Assembly: GCA_944389275.1 (NCBI GenBank)
Contig: CALXLT010000037.1
Location: forward strand, 1 to 54,441
DNA: 54,441 bases
Direction of reading: 5' to 3'
From: an uncultured Spirochaetaceae bacterium
GTDB taxonomy: Bacteria; Spirochaetota; Spirochaetia; Sphaerochaetales; Sphaerochaetaceae
Positions 33,295-41,584 of the stretch are shown here, piece by piece. Every line of letters begins with the position of its first letter. Position 1 is the first letter of the stretch. The position numbers and the translations under genes are program-made. Below the pieces are notes generated by a model. It was given only the letters and a program-made list of their open reading frames with translations. It did no database searches and was not told the origin of the DNA.

Positions 33295-34892
33295 CTTCCC
33301 TCCTTGCTGAACGAGACAGGTGATGTGAAAAGGCTATCCCCGTTCTTCTGATAGCACCTGAGATATACCGCGCCTCGGCTTTCGGTGCTGACTGTCGCGC
33401 GGATATGCGAAAGCGTCGTACCGATATCCCGGAACTGGCCGATCTCAAACGATGGGGATACGAAGCCAGAGACATAATCTGTGAATTCCCGGCCATCCAG
33501 CTCAGTAAGAGGTATCTCATAGTCACGATGGACCTTCCGTCCATCCCAATTCACATCCACAGAGAGAGCGATGACGGTATCATCAGAGCCATCGATCTCC
33601 ACGGCAAAGCCCTGAGTGCCGTCAGTAACGGCCGTGGCATTGCCATTGGTGAAGACGTGGAGCTTAACGCCGTTATCATCCGCCTTATAGGATGGAAGCA
33701 TCTTCGAGCCATCCTCCGGAACATCAAGAGGATCCACCATGTCTATGCCGCGAAGTCGAGGCGAAGCAGCTGCAAGCTTGCCATTCACAACCTTCATTGA
33801 GATATCCCACTCAGCGCTCTTATGCTTCTTGCCCCATCCGAACATGAAGCTGAGGGTTCCCCTTCTTCCTCCAAGACTCGGGAAATCATGCTGAGAGGCT
33901 ATGACCTTGCCATCCTGTATGATCTCGACGGTATCAAGCGCATCATAGGCCGAGACATATGACTCGATCTCTAGATGCCCGTCATGGTCAGGAGCTATCT
34001 CTCCGGCTCTCGTCCCATTCACGAAGAACATCGCCTCGATCGGATCTCCAGATGCGGCAGATGTCATCCTCTTCCGCAGGCCATTCCAGACGCTCTCCCT
34101 GGAAAGCTTCTCCGCAAAGAGCACGGTACGGCCATAGCCATAGCTGCCAGGAGCCGCGTTATGATGGTCGGTGGAGCCTACGACACCGAAGTGGAAGCCT
34201 CTTCCAAGACCTCCCTGATATGTATTCTCCCCGCTTCTCGGCCCCATGGTATGGAGATACTTCTGCCTTGCCTCAAAGCTCTCCGCGCAGCCATGCATCG
34301 ATATTATCTCAACGACAGGCGATACCGCGGGATTGTACCTGTCCCAGTTTATGCCCCTGTATCCTTTCCTGTATCCGATATGATGAGGCGTGCACAGAAA
34401 TCTCTCCTGCTGCTCCTCGCTACCCCGGAGAAGCTCATTGAGCCTGTCATCCTTCTCCCCTTCAGGGACTTCCGGAGGAAGCTCTTCCCCGAGATCACGG
34501 CATAGGATCGTGTAGTCGCCTGTCGTGAAGCCATGGTATTCATAGGAATAGAACGGTATGAACGATGGGGACTGGGCTGCATCCATCACGCTCATGTAGT
34601 GCGGCCAGTTTCTCCTAAGCTTCCTGAACCCTTCCCTGTGGTATGCCTGGACATCCTCCGGGACCATCATCTCTGGATCATCTGCAATGTCAGGCCAAGC
34701 GAAATGGCCTGTGACCGAGAAGAAATCAAGCTGCTGTGACGCAAACGCGACAGCATTCTCTATCGTTCCGTAGCCATAGCTTATGCCGCAATGGTTGTGG
34801 ATATCACCGACATACGCATTGAGGCCGCTTACACTTTCATATTTTCCAGATTCCCTGAGATCCTTCTCAAAGAAATGCGCAATCCTGTTCAT
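33291..34892 (-). CDS. PHP/DUF3604-like metal-dependent hydrolase in a glycan cluster
   Basis: This 533-residue protein has metal-binding blocks GDIHNHCGISYGYG (about residues 29-42), VTGHFAWPDI, YEYHGFTTGDYTIL, CTPHHIGYRKG and GSTDHHNAAPGSYGYG. That is the His/Asp pattern of a PHP-type TIM barrel, as in DUF3604 proteins. A C-terminal beta-sandwich-like region (about residues 290-530) follows. There is no signal peptide. It lies between the alpha/alpha-toroid gene and GH88, with an AGGAGG ribosome binding site. Such proteins recur in glycan clusters, but their reaction is not generally established. Hydrolysis of a phosphate or ester, or a new lyase or hydrolase step, are possibilities. Confidence 0.7.
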   Translation of the reverse strand: MNRIAHFFEKDLRESGKYESVSGLNAYVGDIHNHCGISYGYGTIENAVAFASQQLDFFSVTGHFAWPDIADDPEMMVPEDVQAYHREGFRKLRRNWPHYMSVMDAAQSPSFIPFYSYEYHGFTTGDYTILCRDLGEELPPEVPEGEKDDRLNELLRGSEEQQERFLCTPHHIGYRKGYRGINWDRYNPAVSPVVEIISMHGCAESFEARQKYLHTMGPRSGENTYQGGLGRGFHFGVVGSTDHHNAAPGSYGYGRTVLFAEKLSRESVWNGLRKRMTSAASGDPIEAMFFVNGTRAGEIAPDHDGHLEIESYVSAYDALDTVEIIQDGKVIASQHDFPSLGGRRGTLSFMFGWGKKHKSAEWDISMKVVNGKLAAASPRLRGIDMVDPLDVPEDGSKMLPSYKADDNGVKLHVFTNGNATAVTDGTQGFAVEIDGSDDTVIALSVDVNWDGRKVHRDYEIPLTELDGREFTDYVSGFVSPSFEIGQFRDIGTTLSHIRATVSTESRGAVYLRCYQKNGDSLFTSPVSFSKEGR

Positions 34893-34900
34893 TTATCCTC

Positions 34901-36640
34901 CTAATCGCTGAACCTTATGCTGATATCAATGGTACCGCTATCCGCATCCAAGGCAATAGGAAGCATGCTGAACCCCGGAGAGAAGCTGAATATAGCATCT
35001 TCCGGGGAAAGCTTTCTCAGCATGCCCCTTTCTGCACAGACTTGGATGGCACCGTCTGTACGCTGTATCAATATATTGCTGCCATCTACGCTAAGCGATG
35101 GCCTTGCCCCTGATATAACCGGCAGGATGAAGCATCCACGCTGGAACGAGGCCTCGATCCTCACTGCATCATCAAGGAAATGATAGATGATCCTGTATTC
35201 CCCGTTGCCAAGCGCTCTTCCATCCCGATCCCTCAGTATACCGATTGCCCTGATTATACCATCTACAGACGAAAGGGACGCCGACACATCATACATGCTT
35301 GAATAAATGATGCCGCTGTCAGCATATTCAATACGGGGCACAGGGCAGCCTAGGGCCGCCGTACCGCGGACTTCCTGCATATTCAGCGGCTCCCTCATGA
35401 TGTACTCCGTCGGACCTGCTGCGACAATAGGGCCGAGCACAGCGTGATGAAGCATTGACAAGGTCCCTCCGCTTAGATGCCCTCCTTTCATGAATGGCCA
35501 GTCATATCCTGTGACCACAGCCCTATATGAAGGCTTGGAGACGATCCATGAGTCCATATCGCTGACGTATCCAATGCCTTCCGTGTATGGCGCAGCGGAA
35601 CAATCAGGAATCTCATCGGCAAGACCGTCATCCAGTATCGAAGCAAGGACCTTTGCATGGGTGAATGTATGATGGATGCATATAGGCTCTCCGGCATCCT
35701 CGTACCCAGGTCCCCCCATCAGAAGGCCGGATGAGGATGTGCACCTTTCCATAAGGGACAGGTTGCGGAATGCGGTATCCTGGAAAGTCCCATCAAAGCC
35801 TCTGAGCGAGAGAAGCGCGGCCGCAGCACCGTCAGATGTGCGGCTTCCCCAGTATGTCCATTTGAAATTCCTTGTCCCCGCGCTGTTGTCCCATGCGCCA
35901 TCATGGAGCATGAAGCGAAGATGGGAGCGGAAGCCGGACACGGCAAGGTCAAGCAGATGATCATCGCCGGAAAGGAGGGCAAGGCTGGCAATAGATGGCA
36001 GGGTCTCCTCCACATTGTATCCAATATCAATGGAGTGAAGTCCTTTTGGACTCAGGCCATCCCTAGGCGTGCTCTCGCCGAATATAAGATAATCAGGAGT
36101 GAATACAGCCTCGATTACCTTCTTGTATTCCATGGCCTTCGCCATATATCTTCCATCACTGAAATAACGGCCGGAGCGATAAAGCGCAAGGGCTGCGGAC
36201 ACCGGGTAATTGGTGTTCTTGTCCATCAGATCGAATGAAAGAAGGAAATCAGCAGCTCTTCCCAGCCTCTTCTCCGCAGCAACCTTAAGGGAAGGCCCCA
36301 TCGCATCGGGATGCCTTTCAAGGCAATCAAGCAGCATTATGACGGTGAATACCGTTATGCCCTTCCAATCAGATCCTACATCATTGATAAAGCCCCCAGA
36401 TGGAAGCGATACATTATTCTCCATCCATGCAAAAAGAGAGGCGGCCGCATCGCTCCAGCGGCTCTCCCCTGTCGCTTCTGCCATATAGAGGAAAGGATAC
36501 ATAGCATCAGCGCAGCGCCCATGGATACTCCTGCAGGCAGGGCATATCAAGGCACCATCAAGCTTCGGATCACCGGTCCCTGCCGCCTGCGTGCGGATAA
36601 GGGCCTCTGACCATCGGGCAAGAAGCGAGCTTATCCTCAT
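34901..36640 (-). CDS. Predicted alpha/alpha-toroid carbohydrate-active protein, family unassigned
   Basis: This 579-residue protein has helical repeats in its first 380 residues and beta-rich sequence after that, as in heparinase-like lyases and several uronic-acid hydrolases. The N-terminal block ALICPACRSIHGRCADAMYP (about residues 30-49) with paired cysteines is distinctive. Later blocks include NVEETLPSIASLALLSGDD, NFKWTYWGSRTSDGAAAALL, GPGYEDAGEPICIHHTFTHA and GYDWPFMKGGHLSGGTLSML. It has no signal peptide. It overlaps the DUF2264 gene by 4 bases. I cannot name its reaction; a new lyase or hydrolase for the imported oligosaccharide fits the context. Confidence 0.6.
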   Translation of the reverse strand: MRISSLLARWSEALIRTQAAGTGDPKLDGALICPACRSIHGRCADAMYPFLYMAEATGESRWSDAAASLFAWMENNVSLPSGGFINDVGSDWKGITVFTVIMLLDCLERHPDAMGPSLKVAAEKRLGRAADFLLSFDLMDKNTNYPVSAALALYRSGRYFSDGRYMAKAMEYKKVIEAVFTPDYLIFGESTPRDGLSPKGLHSIDIGYNVEETLPSIASLALLSGDDHLLDLAVSGFRSHLRFMLHDGAWDNSAGTRNFKWTYWGSRTSDGAAAALLSLRGFDGTFQDTAFRNLSLMERCTSSSGLLMGGPGYEDAGEPICIHHTFTHAKVLASILDDGLADEIPDCSAAPYTEGIGYVSDMDSWIVSKPSYRAVVTGYDWPFMKGGHLSGGTLSMLHHAVLGPIVAAGPTEYIMREPLNMQEVRGTAALGCPVPRIEYADSGIIYSSMYDVSASLSSVDGIIRAIGILRDRDGRALGNGEYRIIYHFLDDAVRIEASFQRGCFILPVISGARPSLSVDGSNILIQRTDGAIQVCAERGMLRKLSPEDAIFSFSPGFSMLPIALDADSGTIDISIRFSD

Positions 36641-38343
36641 ATTCCGGCCTTCCCCGTACGGAATCTATCACTGATCCTGTATCTGCCCGGTCCAAGCTCA
36701 TATCTAATGCATGGGATAGTCGTATTGCGTGCGGCAAGGGAGGTATTCGGATCAGCCTTATAAGACACAGGACTCCCGTTTCCTGAAAGACTCTCAGCAC
36801 CAGAGACATAGCTGCCGCAGGAAAGGGATACGGCCTCGCCTTCGATGGTTTCGAGGCATCCATCAGCAGGGATCGAATAACCTGCATCATAAGCTATGAA
36901 ACCAACAGAGCTCTCTATCTCATGCTCCCTGATATGCCCATCATCAGCAAGGGTTATCGTCGTCCTGACATCCACGCCAGGGCATGGGGACCAATGGGAA
37001 AACATGGAATCCTGCCCTACGCTGTACTCAATGCTTCCACGTCTTACATATAGATTTCCCGCTATCTCGAATGAGAGCATGTTGTCAGGAGCGGCTTCCA
37101 TGAAAGTCTCGGTTGTATGGCTGACGGAGAAGGGGAAGGCCGTAGAGTAGACGAACTTATCATACTTCTCGGTGAAGTGGCCAAGCGATCTCATGCCAAG
37201 CATGCCTGGGACATATGCCGATACATCCCATCCTCTATGCTGGATAAGCATCCTTGCAGGCTCTATGCGATGGACTCCGAGGCTCTCAGCAGGATAAGGG
37301 ATCTCTTCTGCCTGCCAGAACGGATCATCTTCAGGAAGCGCAAGCAGCGCAAAGACCTTGCAGCACCAATATGGGCTGCCGGGAGCGTTGTAGCGCTCTG
37401 CCATCGTAAGGTTAGGATAGCAGTATCCGACAGAGAGGATACCGTCAGCATCAGCAATATCCTGATCCATCCAGTACCTTATGTTCCTCCCGATGAGCCC
37501 TTTCAGGGTCGATGGGGTGAAAGCGTCTATATGGAATAAGGCGCATGCGGACCAGAAAGAGGATTGGGCCATCCTGTATATAAGGGAACGCCCATATGGC
37601 AATGCGCGTCCTTCCGCATCGAACCAAAGGATAAAGGATGAGCAGAAGGCAGACGCGCGCTTTCTCATGCGTTCAGCATAGGCCTCATCCTCATCTTCCA
37701 GCATCCATGCGCATATCAGACCATAGAATTGCATTGCGAAAACAGAATAGTAATCAGTACGTTCTGATTGCCCATCCTTGTACCAGCCATCATCTAGATA
37801 GCAGGACTCGATAAAAGCGAGATCACTGGAAAGCCTCTCTTCGCTATATGGCTTGCCGAGCTTACGGAGCGCAAGATTTACAAGTATGCGGAAATAATAC
37901 CAGTTGCATCTCGACATCTCATGGTTATTTATCGTGTACAGCCATGAGGCAAGATTATCCTTTGCAGAGCTTCCAAGAGGCTCCCAGAGTATCCCGGGAA
38001 CAGCAAAGAGGCCGAAGGCTATCGGAGCCATCTCTACGAAGCGCTGATCGAAATCAGAGGTATTGCCCCAGTATTCCGGATTATCAGGATCGGTGCCGGC
38101 AGCCAGTCCTCGCGGATAGATATCCTCGAACCCGCTATCGCGGCCGCCGCCCATCCAATAAGGGACAAGGCCCCATAGAGGTCTCGCGAAAGCCTCCATC
38201 TCTATAGCATCGCGATCATATGTAACTCCGCCGCCATATAGCCTTATGCGGGCGCATCCATCGCTGAACCTCGACTTCAATGGCCCAAGCAGGGATAGCA
38301 GGAGCTGCTGGTAATCCTTCTTTGTCCTCAATGCAGATGCCAT
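36637..38343 (-). CDS. DUF2264 protein (GH154-like, probable uronic-acid hydrolase)
   Basis: This protein of about 568 residues has the DUF2264 blocks EMEAFARPLWGLVPYWMGGG, EYWGNTSDFDQRFVEMAPIA, INNHEMSRCNWYYFRILVNL and DGWYKDGQSERTDYYSVFAM, then YGRSLIYRMAQSSFW and NAPGSPYWCCKVF. Such proteins are alpha/alpha-barrels found in ulvan, chondroitin and other uronate gene clusters. As far as I recall, some were later classed as glycoside hydrolase family 154 (beta-glucuronidase). The ATG at 38343 with GAGG upstream is preferred over a GTG at 38349 that overlaps the sulfatase stop. No signal peptide is seen. Confidence 0.8.
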   Translation of the reverse strand: MASALRTKKDYQQLLLSLLGPLKSRFSDGCARIRLYGGGVTYDRDAIEMEAFARPLWGLVPYWMGGGRDSGFEDIYPRGLAAGTDPDNPEYWGNTSDFDQRFVEMAPIAFGLFAVPGILWEPLGSSAKDNLASWLYTINNHEMSRCNWYYFRILVNLALRKLGKPYSEERLSSDLAFIESCYLDDGWYKDGQSERTDYYSVFAMQFYGLICAWMLEDEDEAYAERMRKRASAFCSSFILWFDAEGRALPYGRSLIYRMAQSSFWSACALFHIDAFTPSTLKGLIGRNIRYWMDQDIADADGILSVGYCYPNLTMAERYNAPGSPYWCCKVFALLALPEDDPFWQAEEIPYPAESLGVHRIEPARMLIQHRGWDVSAYVPGMLGMRSLGHFTEKYDKFVYSTAFPFSVSHTTETFMEAAPDNMLSFEIAGNLYVRRGSIEYSVGQDSMFSHWSPCPGVDVRTTITLADDGHIREHEIESSVGFIAYDAGYSIPADGCLETIEGEAVSLSCGSYVSGAESLSGNGSPVSYKADPNTSLAARNTTIPCIRYELGPGRYRISDRFRTGKAGI

Positions 38344-38345
38344 GC

Positions 38346-39797
38346 TCACCTCTTTGTCGGGATATCCCCATAGATCCTGCGGAACTCCTCAGGATTGAGC
38401 GAGGGGGAAGCTATCATATCCGAAGTCTCCTCCATATGAACTGAAAGCAGATGGCAGAGCTCTATGGCAATGGCATCAAAACCACCTGTGAACAATAGAT
38501 TCTCTGTTTCCTGAGGATCGGAGACGACATCATATAGCTCGAAGAATGTCTCATCCTTGAAGAAGTCGACGATGAGCTTATAGCGCCCACGCACAATGCA
38601 GCGCTGGAAATTCGAGCGAGCGCCGTTGCCATCGAACTGGATGTAGGCCGTATCATCATTATCAGATGGATCTCCGAGGATCAACGGCATGAGCGACCTG
38701 CCATCAAATGATCCATCATGCTCAATGGAAAGATAATCAGCCAGAGTCGGAAGGACATCTATATGGCTCACTACCCTGTCGATATCCTTATGCCCCGATT
38801 CCGGGAACCTGATGAAGAGAGGAACATGGGCCGATTCCTCATACATACACATCTTCTGGAACAGCGAGTGCGAGCCAAGCATCTCTCCATGATCTGCCGT
38901 GAATATGATTATGGAATCATCGTATAGTCCCTCTTCCTTCAGCGCGGACAGAACCTGTCCGACACAGTCATCGAGCATGGCGACCAATCCGAGATATACC
39001 CTCCACGACTCCTTCCATTCATTGCGCTTATAGCGGGCACCGACGACCCCGGTGAGATTGTACATCTGCAGTGGTGACTGATGCGGATAGAACATTCCGA
39101 CATTCTCAGGCAGCTCGAAATCGTCATCACATATCCTGCTGTACCAAGGCTCAGGAATCTCAAGAGGCGGATGCGGCGCAAGGAACATGGCATTAAGGAG
39201 AAGTGGCCTGGACTCGTCACGCTTTCTGATAGCCTCCACGGCCTTATCCGCGAAATACCTATCGAAATAGTACTTCTCATCCTGGTCATAGCAGCCTGTA
39301 TTCGCATTGGAGTACCTGGTGACACGGGTATATGCACCGCCCTTCATCTCCGGTACAGGAGACTTGAAATAAGGCCCGCCAGGCATCCTTACACCCTCTT
39401 CGGCCAGGAACTCCTTATATGTCTTCTCCGTCGAGGCCCAGACGGTATCAGGATCGGTATCCTCCAGCTTGCCGCCCTCCGTGAAGAGATGCTGCTTGCC
39501 GCTATGGATAGAGCACCAATCCTTCTCCATCATTGAGTAGAGGTTCTCTATGCCCTTATGGACATCGCCATAATATGAATCATACGGGAGCCATGGGTTT
39601 ATCAGGGAGCCATTTGTATTGGGATACTTGCCGGTGAAGAACGCGCCGCGCGCAGGAACACAGAGCGGACATGCGCAGTAAGCCCTCCTGAAATCCACCC
39701 CGCTCTCCCTTATCGAATCGATATTAGGCGTGAAGCCACGGCCAAGCGCGTCAAGGCGAAGCTGATCAGCCATTATTATTATGACATTCGGTTTCAT
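38346..39797 (-). CDS. Sulfatase 1 (type I, formylglycine-dependent)
   Basis: This protein of about 483 residues removes sulfate esters from the glycan. The sulfatase motif CVPARG supplies the Cys (residue 46 from the chosen start) that is converted to formylglycine; TGKYP follows. The N-terminal metal ligands lie in IIIMADQLRLDAL, and TADHGEMLGSHSLFQKM holds the second metal-site residues. The ATG at 39797 (MKPNVIIIMADQ) has an AGGAGG upstream and is preferred over 39830. There is no signal peptide, so it acts in the cytoplasm on imported material. No maturing enzyme (FGE or anSME) is encoded nearby. It follows binding-protein gene 1 after a hairpin-containing gap. Confidence 0.9.
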   Translation of the reverse strand: MKPNVIIIMADQLRLDALGRGFTPNIDSIRESGVDFRRAYCACPLCVPARGAFFTGKYPNTNGSLINPWLPYDSYYGDVHKGIENLYSMMEKDWCSIHSGKQHLFTEGGKLEDTDPDTVWASTEKTYKEFLAEEGVRMPGGPYFKSPVPEMKGGAYTRVTRYSNANTGCYDQDEKYYFDRYFADKAVEAIRKRDESRPLLLNAMFLAPHPPLEIPEPWYSRICDDDFELPENVGMFYPHQSPLQMYNLTGVVGARYKRNEWKESWRVYLGLVAMLDDCVGQVLSALKEEGLYDDSIIIFTADHGEMLGSHSLFQKMCMYEESAHVPLFIRFPESGHKDIDRVVSHIDVLPTLADYLSIEHDGSFDGRSLMPLILGDPSDNDDTAYIQFDGNGARSNFQRCIVRGRYKLIVDFFKDETFFELYDVVSDPQETENLLFTGGFDAIAIELCHLLSVHMEETSDMIASPSLNPEEFRRIYGDIPTKR

Positions 39798-39819
39798 ATC
39801 CCCATACCTCCTTGCAGAC

Positions 39820-39828
39820 GGAAATGCC
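39820..39828. promoter_or_regulatory. GGAAATGCC motif upstream of sulfatase 1
   Basis: GGAAATGCC occurs here about 23 bases before the sulfatase 1 start and again at 46540-46547 upstream of lplB. Related AAAATGCC copies lie at 41574 and 46563. It is listed as a possible half-site for one of the AraC-type regulators. The copies are short, so chance is not excluded. Confidence 0.2.
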
Positions 39829-39869
39829 AAGGGACATAGCTGTCCATTCGCATCTCAGCCAAGGCAGAA

Positions 39870-39893
39870 GCTGAGGAGCCGGAGCCCCTCAGC
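39870..39893 (-). promoter_or_regulatory. Hairpin after binding-protein gene 1
   Basis: GCTGAGG (39870-39876) pairs with CCTCAGC (39887-39893) in the gap between the binding-protein gene and sulfatase 1. There is no T-run. A hairpin sits in the same relative place after each of the three binding-protein genes of this cluster, so it probably protects the upstream mRNA end or lets only part of the transcripts continue, raising binding-protein levels over the downstream genes. Confidence 0.5.
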
Positions 39894-39902
39894 CTGCATC
39901 GG

Positions 39903-41471
39903 TCATTTTGCAGCGTCGTAAGACTTCTGCACGATATCGATAGCTTCCTGGATGCCGCGCTTCTCAAGCTCCGCGCAGAACTCAGGATATGTAGAGTCGA
40001 AGTCTCTTGTTCCGAGGACCCATGACTGATACATCTCGTCGACATATGGACGCACGTTCGCGATGATCTTCTTGTACTGCGCGTCATACTCAGGCAGGAT
40101 CTTCATGGAAAGACGCTGGTTGGCGTACCTGAGGCCATCCTCCGGGTACCACTCCGGATGAGCTGTATAGAGCTCTGCAGCTTCAAGAGCCTCTGGGGCC
40201 ATGAACGCGAACTCGTAGTTGCCGTCATGGATCATGCCGATCCTGTACTGCACGCCATACTTCCTGAGCTCCATAAGAGGAGTCGTATCCGTATGCATGA
40301 TGTTGTCGAGGAAGTACTTATCGCCATTCTCGTCATATGCGAAAGTCTCGCCCTCAACACCCCAGTTGATAGCCGTGTTGCCTTCTGGTGTGAAGAAGTA
40401 GTCGAAATACCTTATGACGGCGATAGGATCCTTGCACTGCGATGAGATGCCCCAGCCAGGAACACCGCTTCTCTGGTCACGGAGGATCTGCGTCCCATAT
40501 GGGCTTACAGGAGGAGCGATGGCCATCATCTCGAATCCAGGGATCTCTCCCTCAAGCTTCACCTTATAGTCAGCTGTGGATACCCAGTCATGTGTGAATC
40601 CGCCCTGGTTGGAAGCAAGGAGCACGTCACGGCTCTTTGAGCCACGGGTGAAGATCTCCGGGTCGATGATGCCCTCGGCATACCACTTGGCAAGCTCCTT
40701 TACAGCTGTCTCGAACTCTGGCTCAAGCGGATCGTACACGACCTTGCCGTCCTTTACGTTGAACTCAGTTGAGCTGTTGAACATCTGGAGATACTCGTCA
40801 GAGCTCTTGTCTCCACGCCTGTCGAAGAGAGGGATTTCATCCTTGAGGCCGTTGCCGTTTGGATCCTCGTTCCTGAAGGCAAGAAGCACATCATGAAGCT
40901 CATCTGTCGTCGTCGGGACTTCAAGCCCAAGCTTATCCAGCCAGTCCTTCCTGATCCAGTAGAACTCAGTGAACTTCAGTGTCTGCGTCTTCGGGATGTA
41001 ATAGATATTCCCATCAAGCGAGTATGCGTCCTTTGCGAACTGCGTGTTCTCCTCAAGTGCCTTCTTGATGTTCGGAGCATACTTGTCGATAAGGTCATTG
41101 AGAGGCAGGAGACCGCCGTTGCGGCCGAGGTTATCAAGCTCATTGCCGTTGACGAAGCAGATGACATCGGCAAGCTTGCCGGATGCGACCATGAGGTTGA
41201 ACGCTTCCTGCTCGTTGGAGTTCGTAAGGCTGATCATGCTGTCAAGATAGACGTTCGTGAGATCACCCGCGTTCTTGAATACAGCCCAGTTCGAATCGAA
41301 AACGATATTGTCGAAATTGGAGAAGATCGTGAATGTCGTCGGCTCATCGAGGATAGGATAGCCTTCAAGGTTAGCCTTCGTCTCAGGGGTCTTGCTCTCG
41401 GACTTGCCGCCTGCGAATGCGGGAACGGCGAGCAGACAGACGACAAGCATCGCTGCGATTGTCTTCTTCAT
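39903..41471 (-). CDS. Lpl-type ABC binding protein 1
   Basis: This 522-residue periplasmic oligosaccharide-binding protein has a signal peptide (MKKTIAAMLVVCLLAVPAFA|GG) and no lipobox cysteine. The mature protein starts with the linker NLEGYPILDEPTTFTIFSNF. A Ca-binding-like loop EDPNGNGLKDEIPLFD lies near residue 205, as in dockerin/EF-hand loops of this family. It is a close paralogue of binding protein 2 (43056-44639); many segments are identical, for example SWVLGTRDFDSTYPEFCAEL. It lies between the two sulfatase genes without its own permeases, so it probably feeds the LplB/LplC pair at 44667-46506. Confidence 0.88.
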   Translation of the reverse strand: MKKTIAAMLVVCLLAVPAFAGGKSESKTPETKANLEGYPILDEPTTFTIFSNFDNIVFDSNWAVFKNAGDLTNVYLDSMISLTNSNEQEAFNLMVASGKLADVICFVNGNELDNLGRNGGLLPLNDLIDKYAPNIKKALEENTQFAKDAYSLDGNIYYIPKTQTLKFTEFYWIRKDWLDKLGLEVPTTTDELHDVLLAFRNEDPNGNGLKDEIPLFDRRGDKSSDEYLQMFNSSTEFNVKDGKVVYDPLEPEFETAVKELAKWYAEGIIDPEIFTRGSKSRDVLLASNQGGFTHDWVSTADYKVKLEGEIPGFEMMAIAPPVSPYGTQILRDQRSGVPGWGISSQCKDPIAVIRYFDYFFTPEGNTAINWGVEGETFAYDENGDKYFLDNIMHTDTTPLMELRKYGVQYRIGMIHDGNYEFAFMAPEALEAAELYTAHPEWYPEDGLRYANQRLSMKILPEYDAQYKKIIANVRPYVDEMYQSWVLGTRDFDSTYPEFCAELEKRGIQEAIDIVQKSYDAAK

Positions 41472-41567
41472 TTATTCCTCCTATTGTATATGCAGCCAGC
41501 TACAGCTGGCCTTATATCCAGTCTCAGCCGGAAAACACCGGCAGTAAATAATCAAAAGCTCAGGGTT

Positions 41568-41584
41568 ATCACCAAAATGCCATC
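41568..41584. promoter_or_regulatory. ATCACCAAAATGCCATC element upstream of binding protein 1
   Basis: This 17-base sequence differs by one base from ATCATCAAAATGCCATC at 46557-46573, upstream of the lplB gene, and by two bases from a sequence at 32139-32155 that covers the end of GH88. The first two are in gaps preceding transporter genes read in the same direction. Two hairpins follow towards the gene (GCCGG/CCGGC and GCCAGCT/AGCTGGC). A regulator operator is possible; copy number is too low to be sure. Confidence 0.3.
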
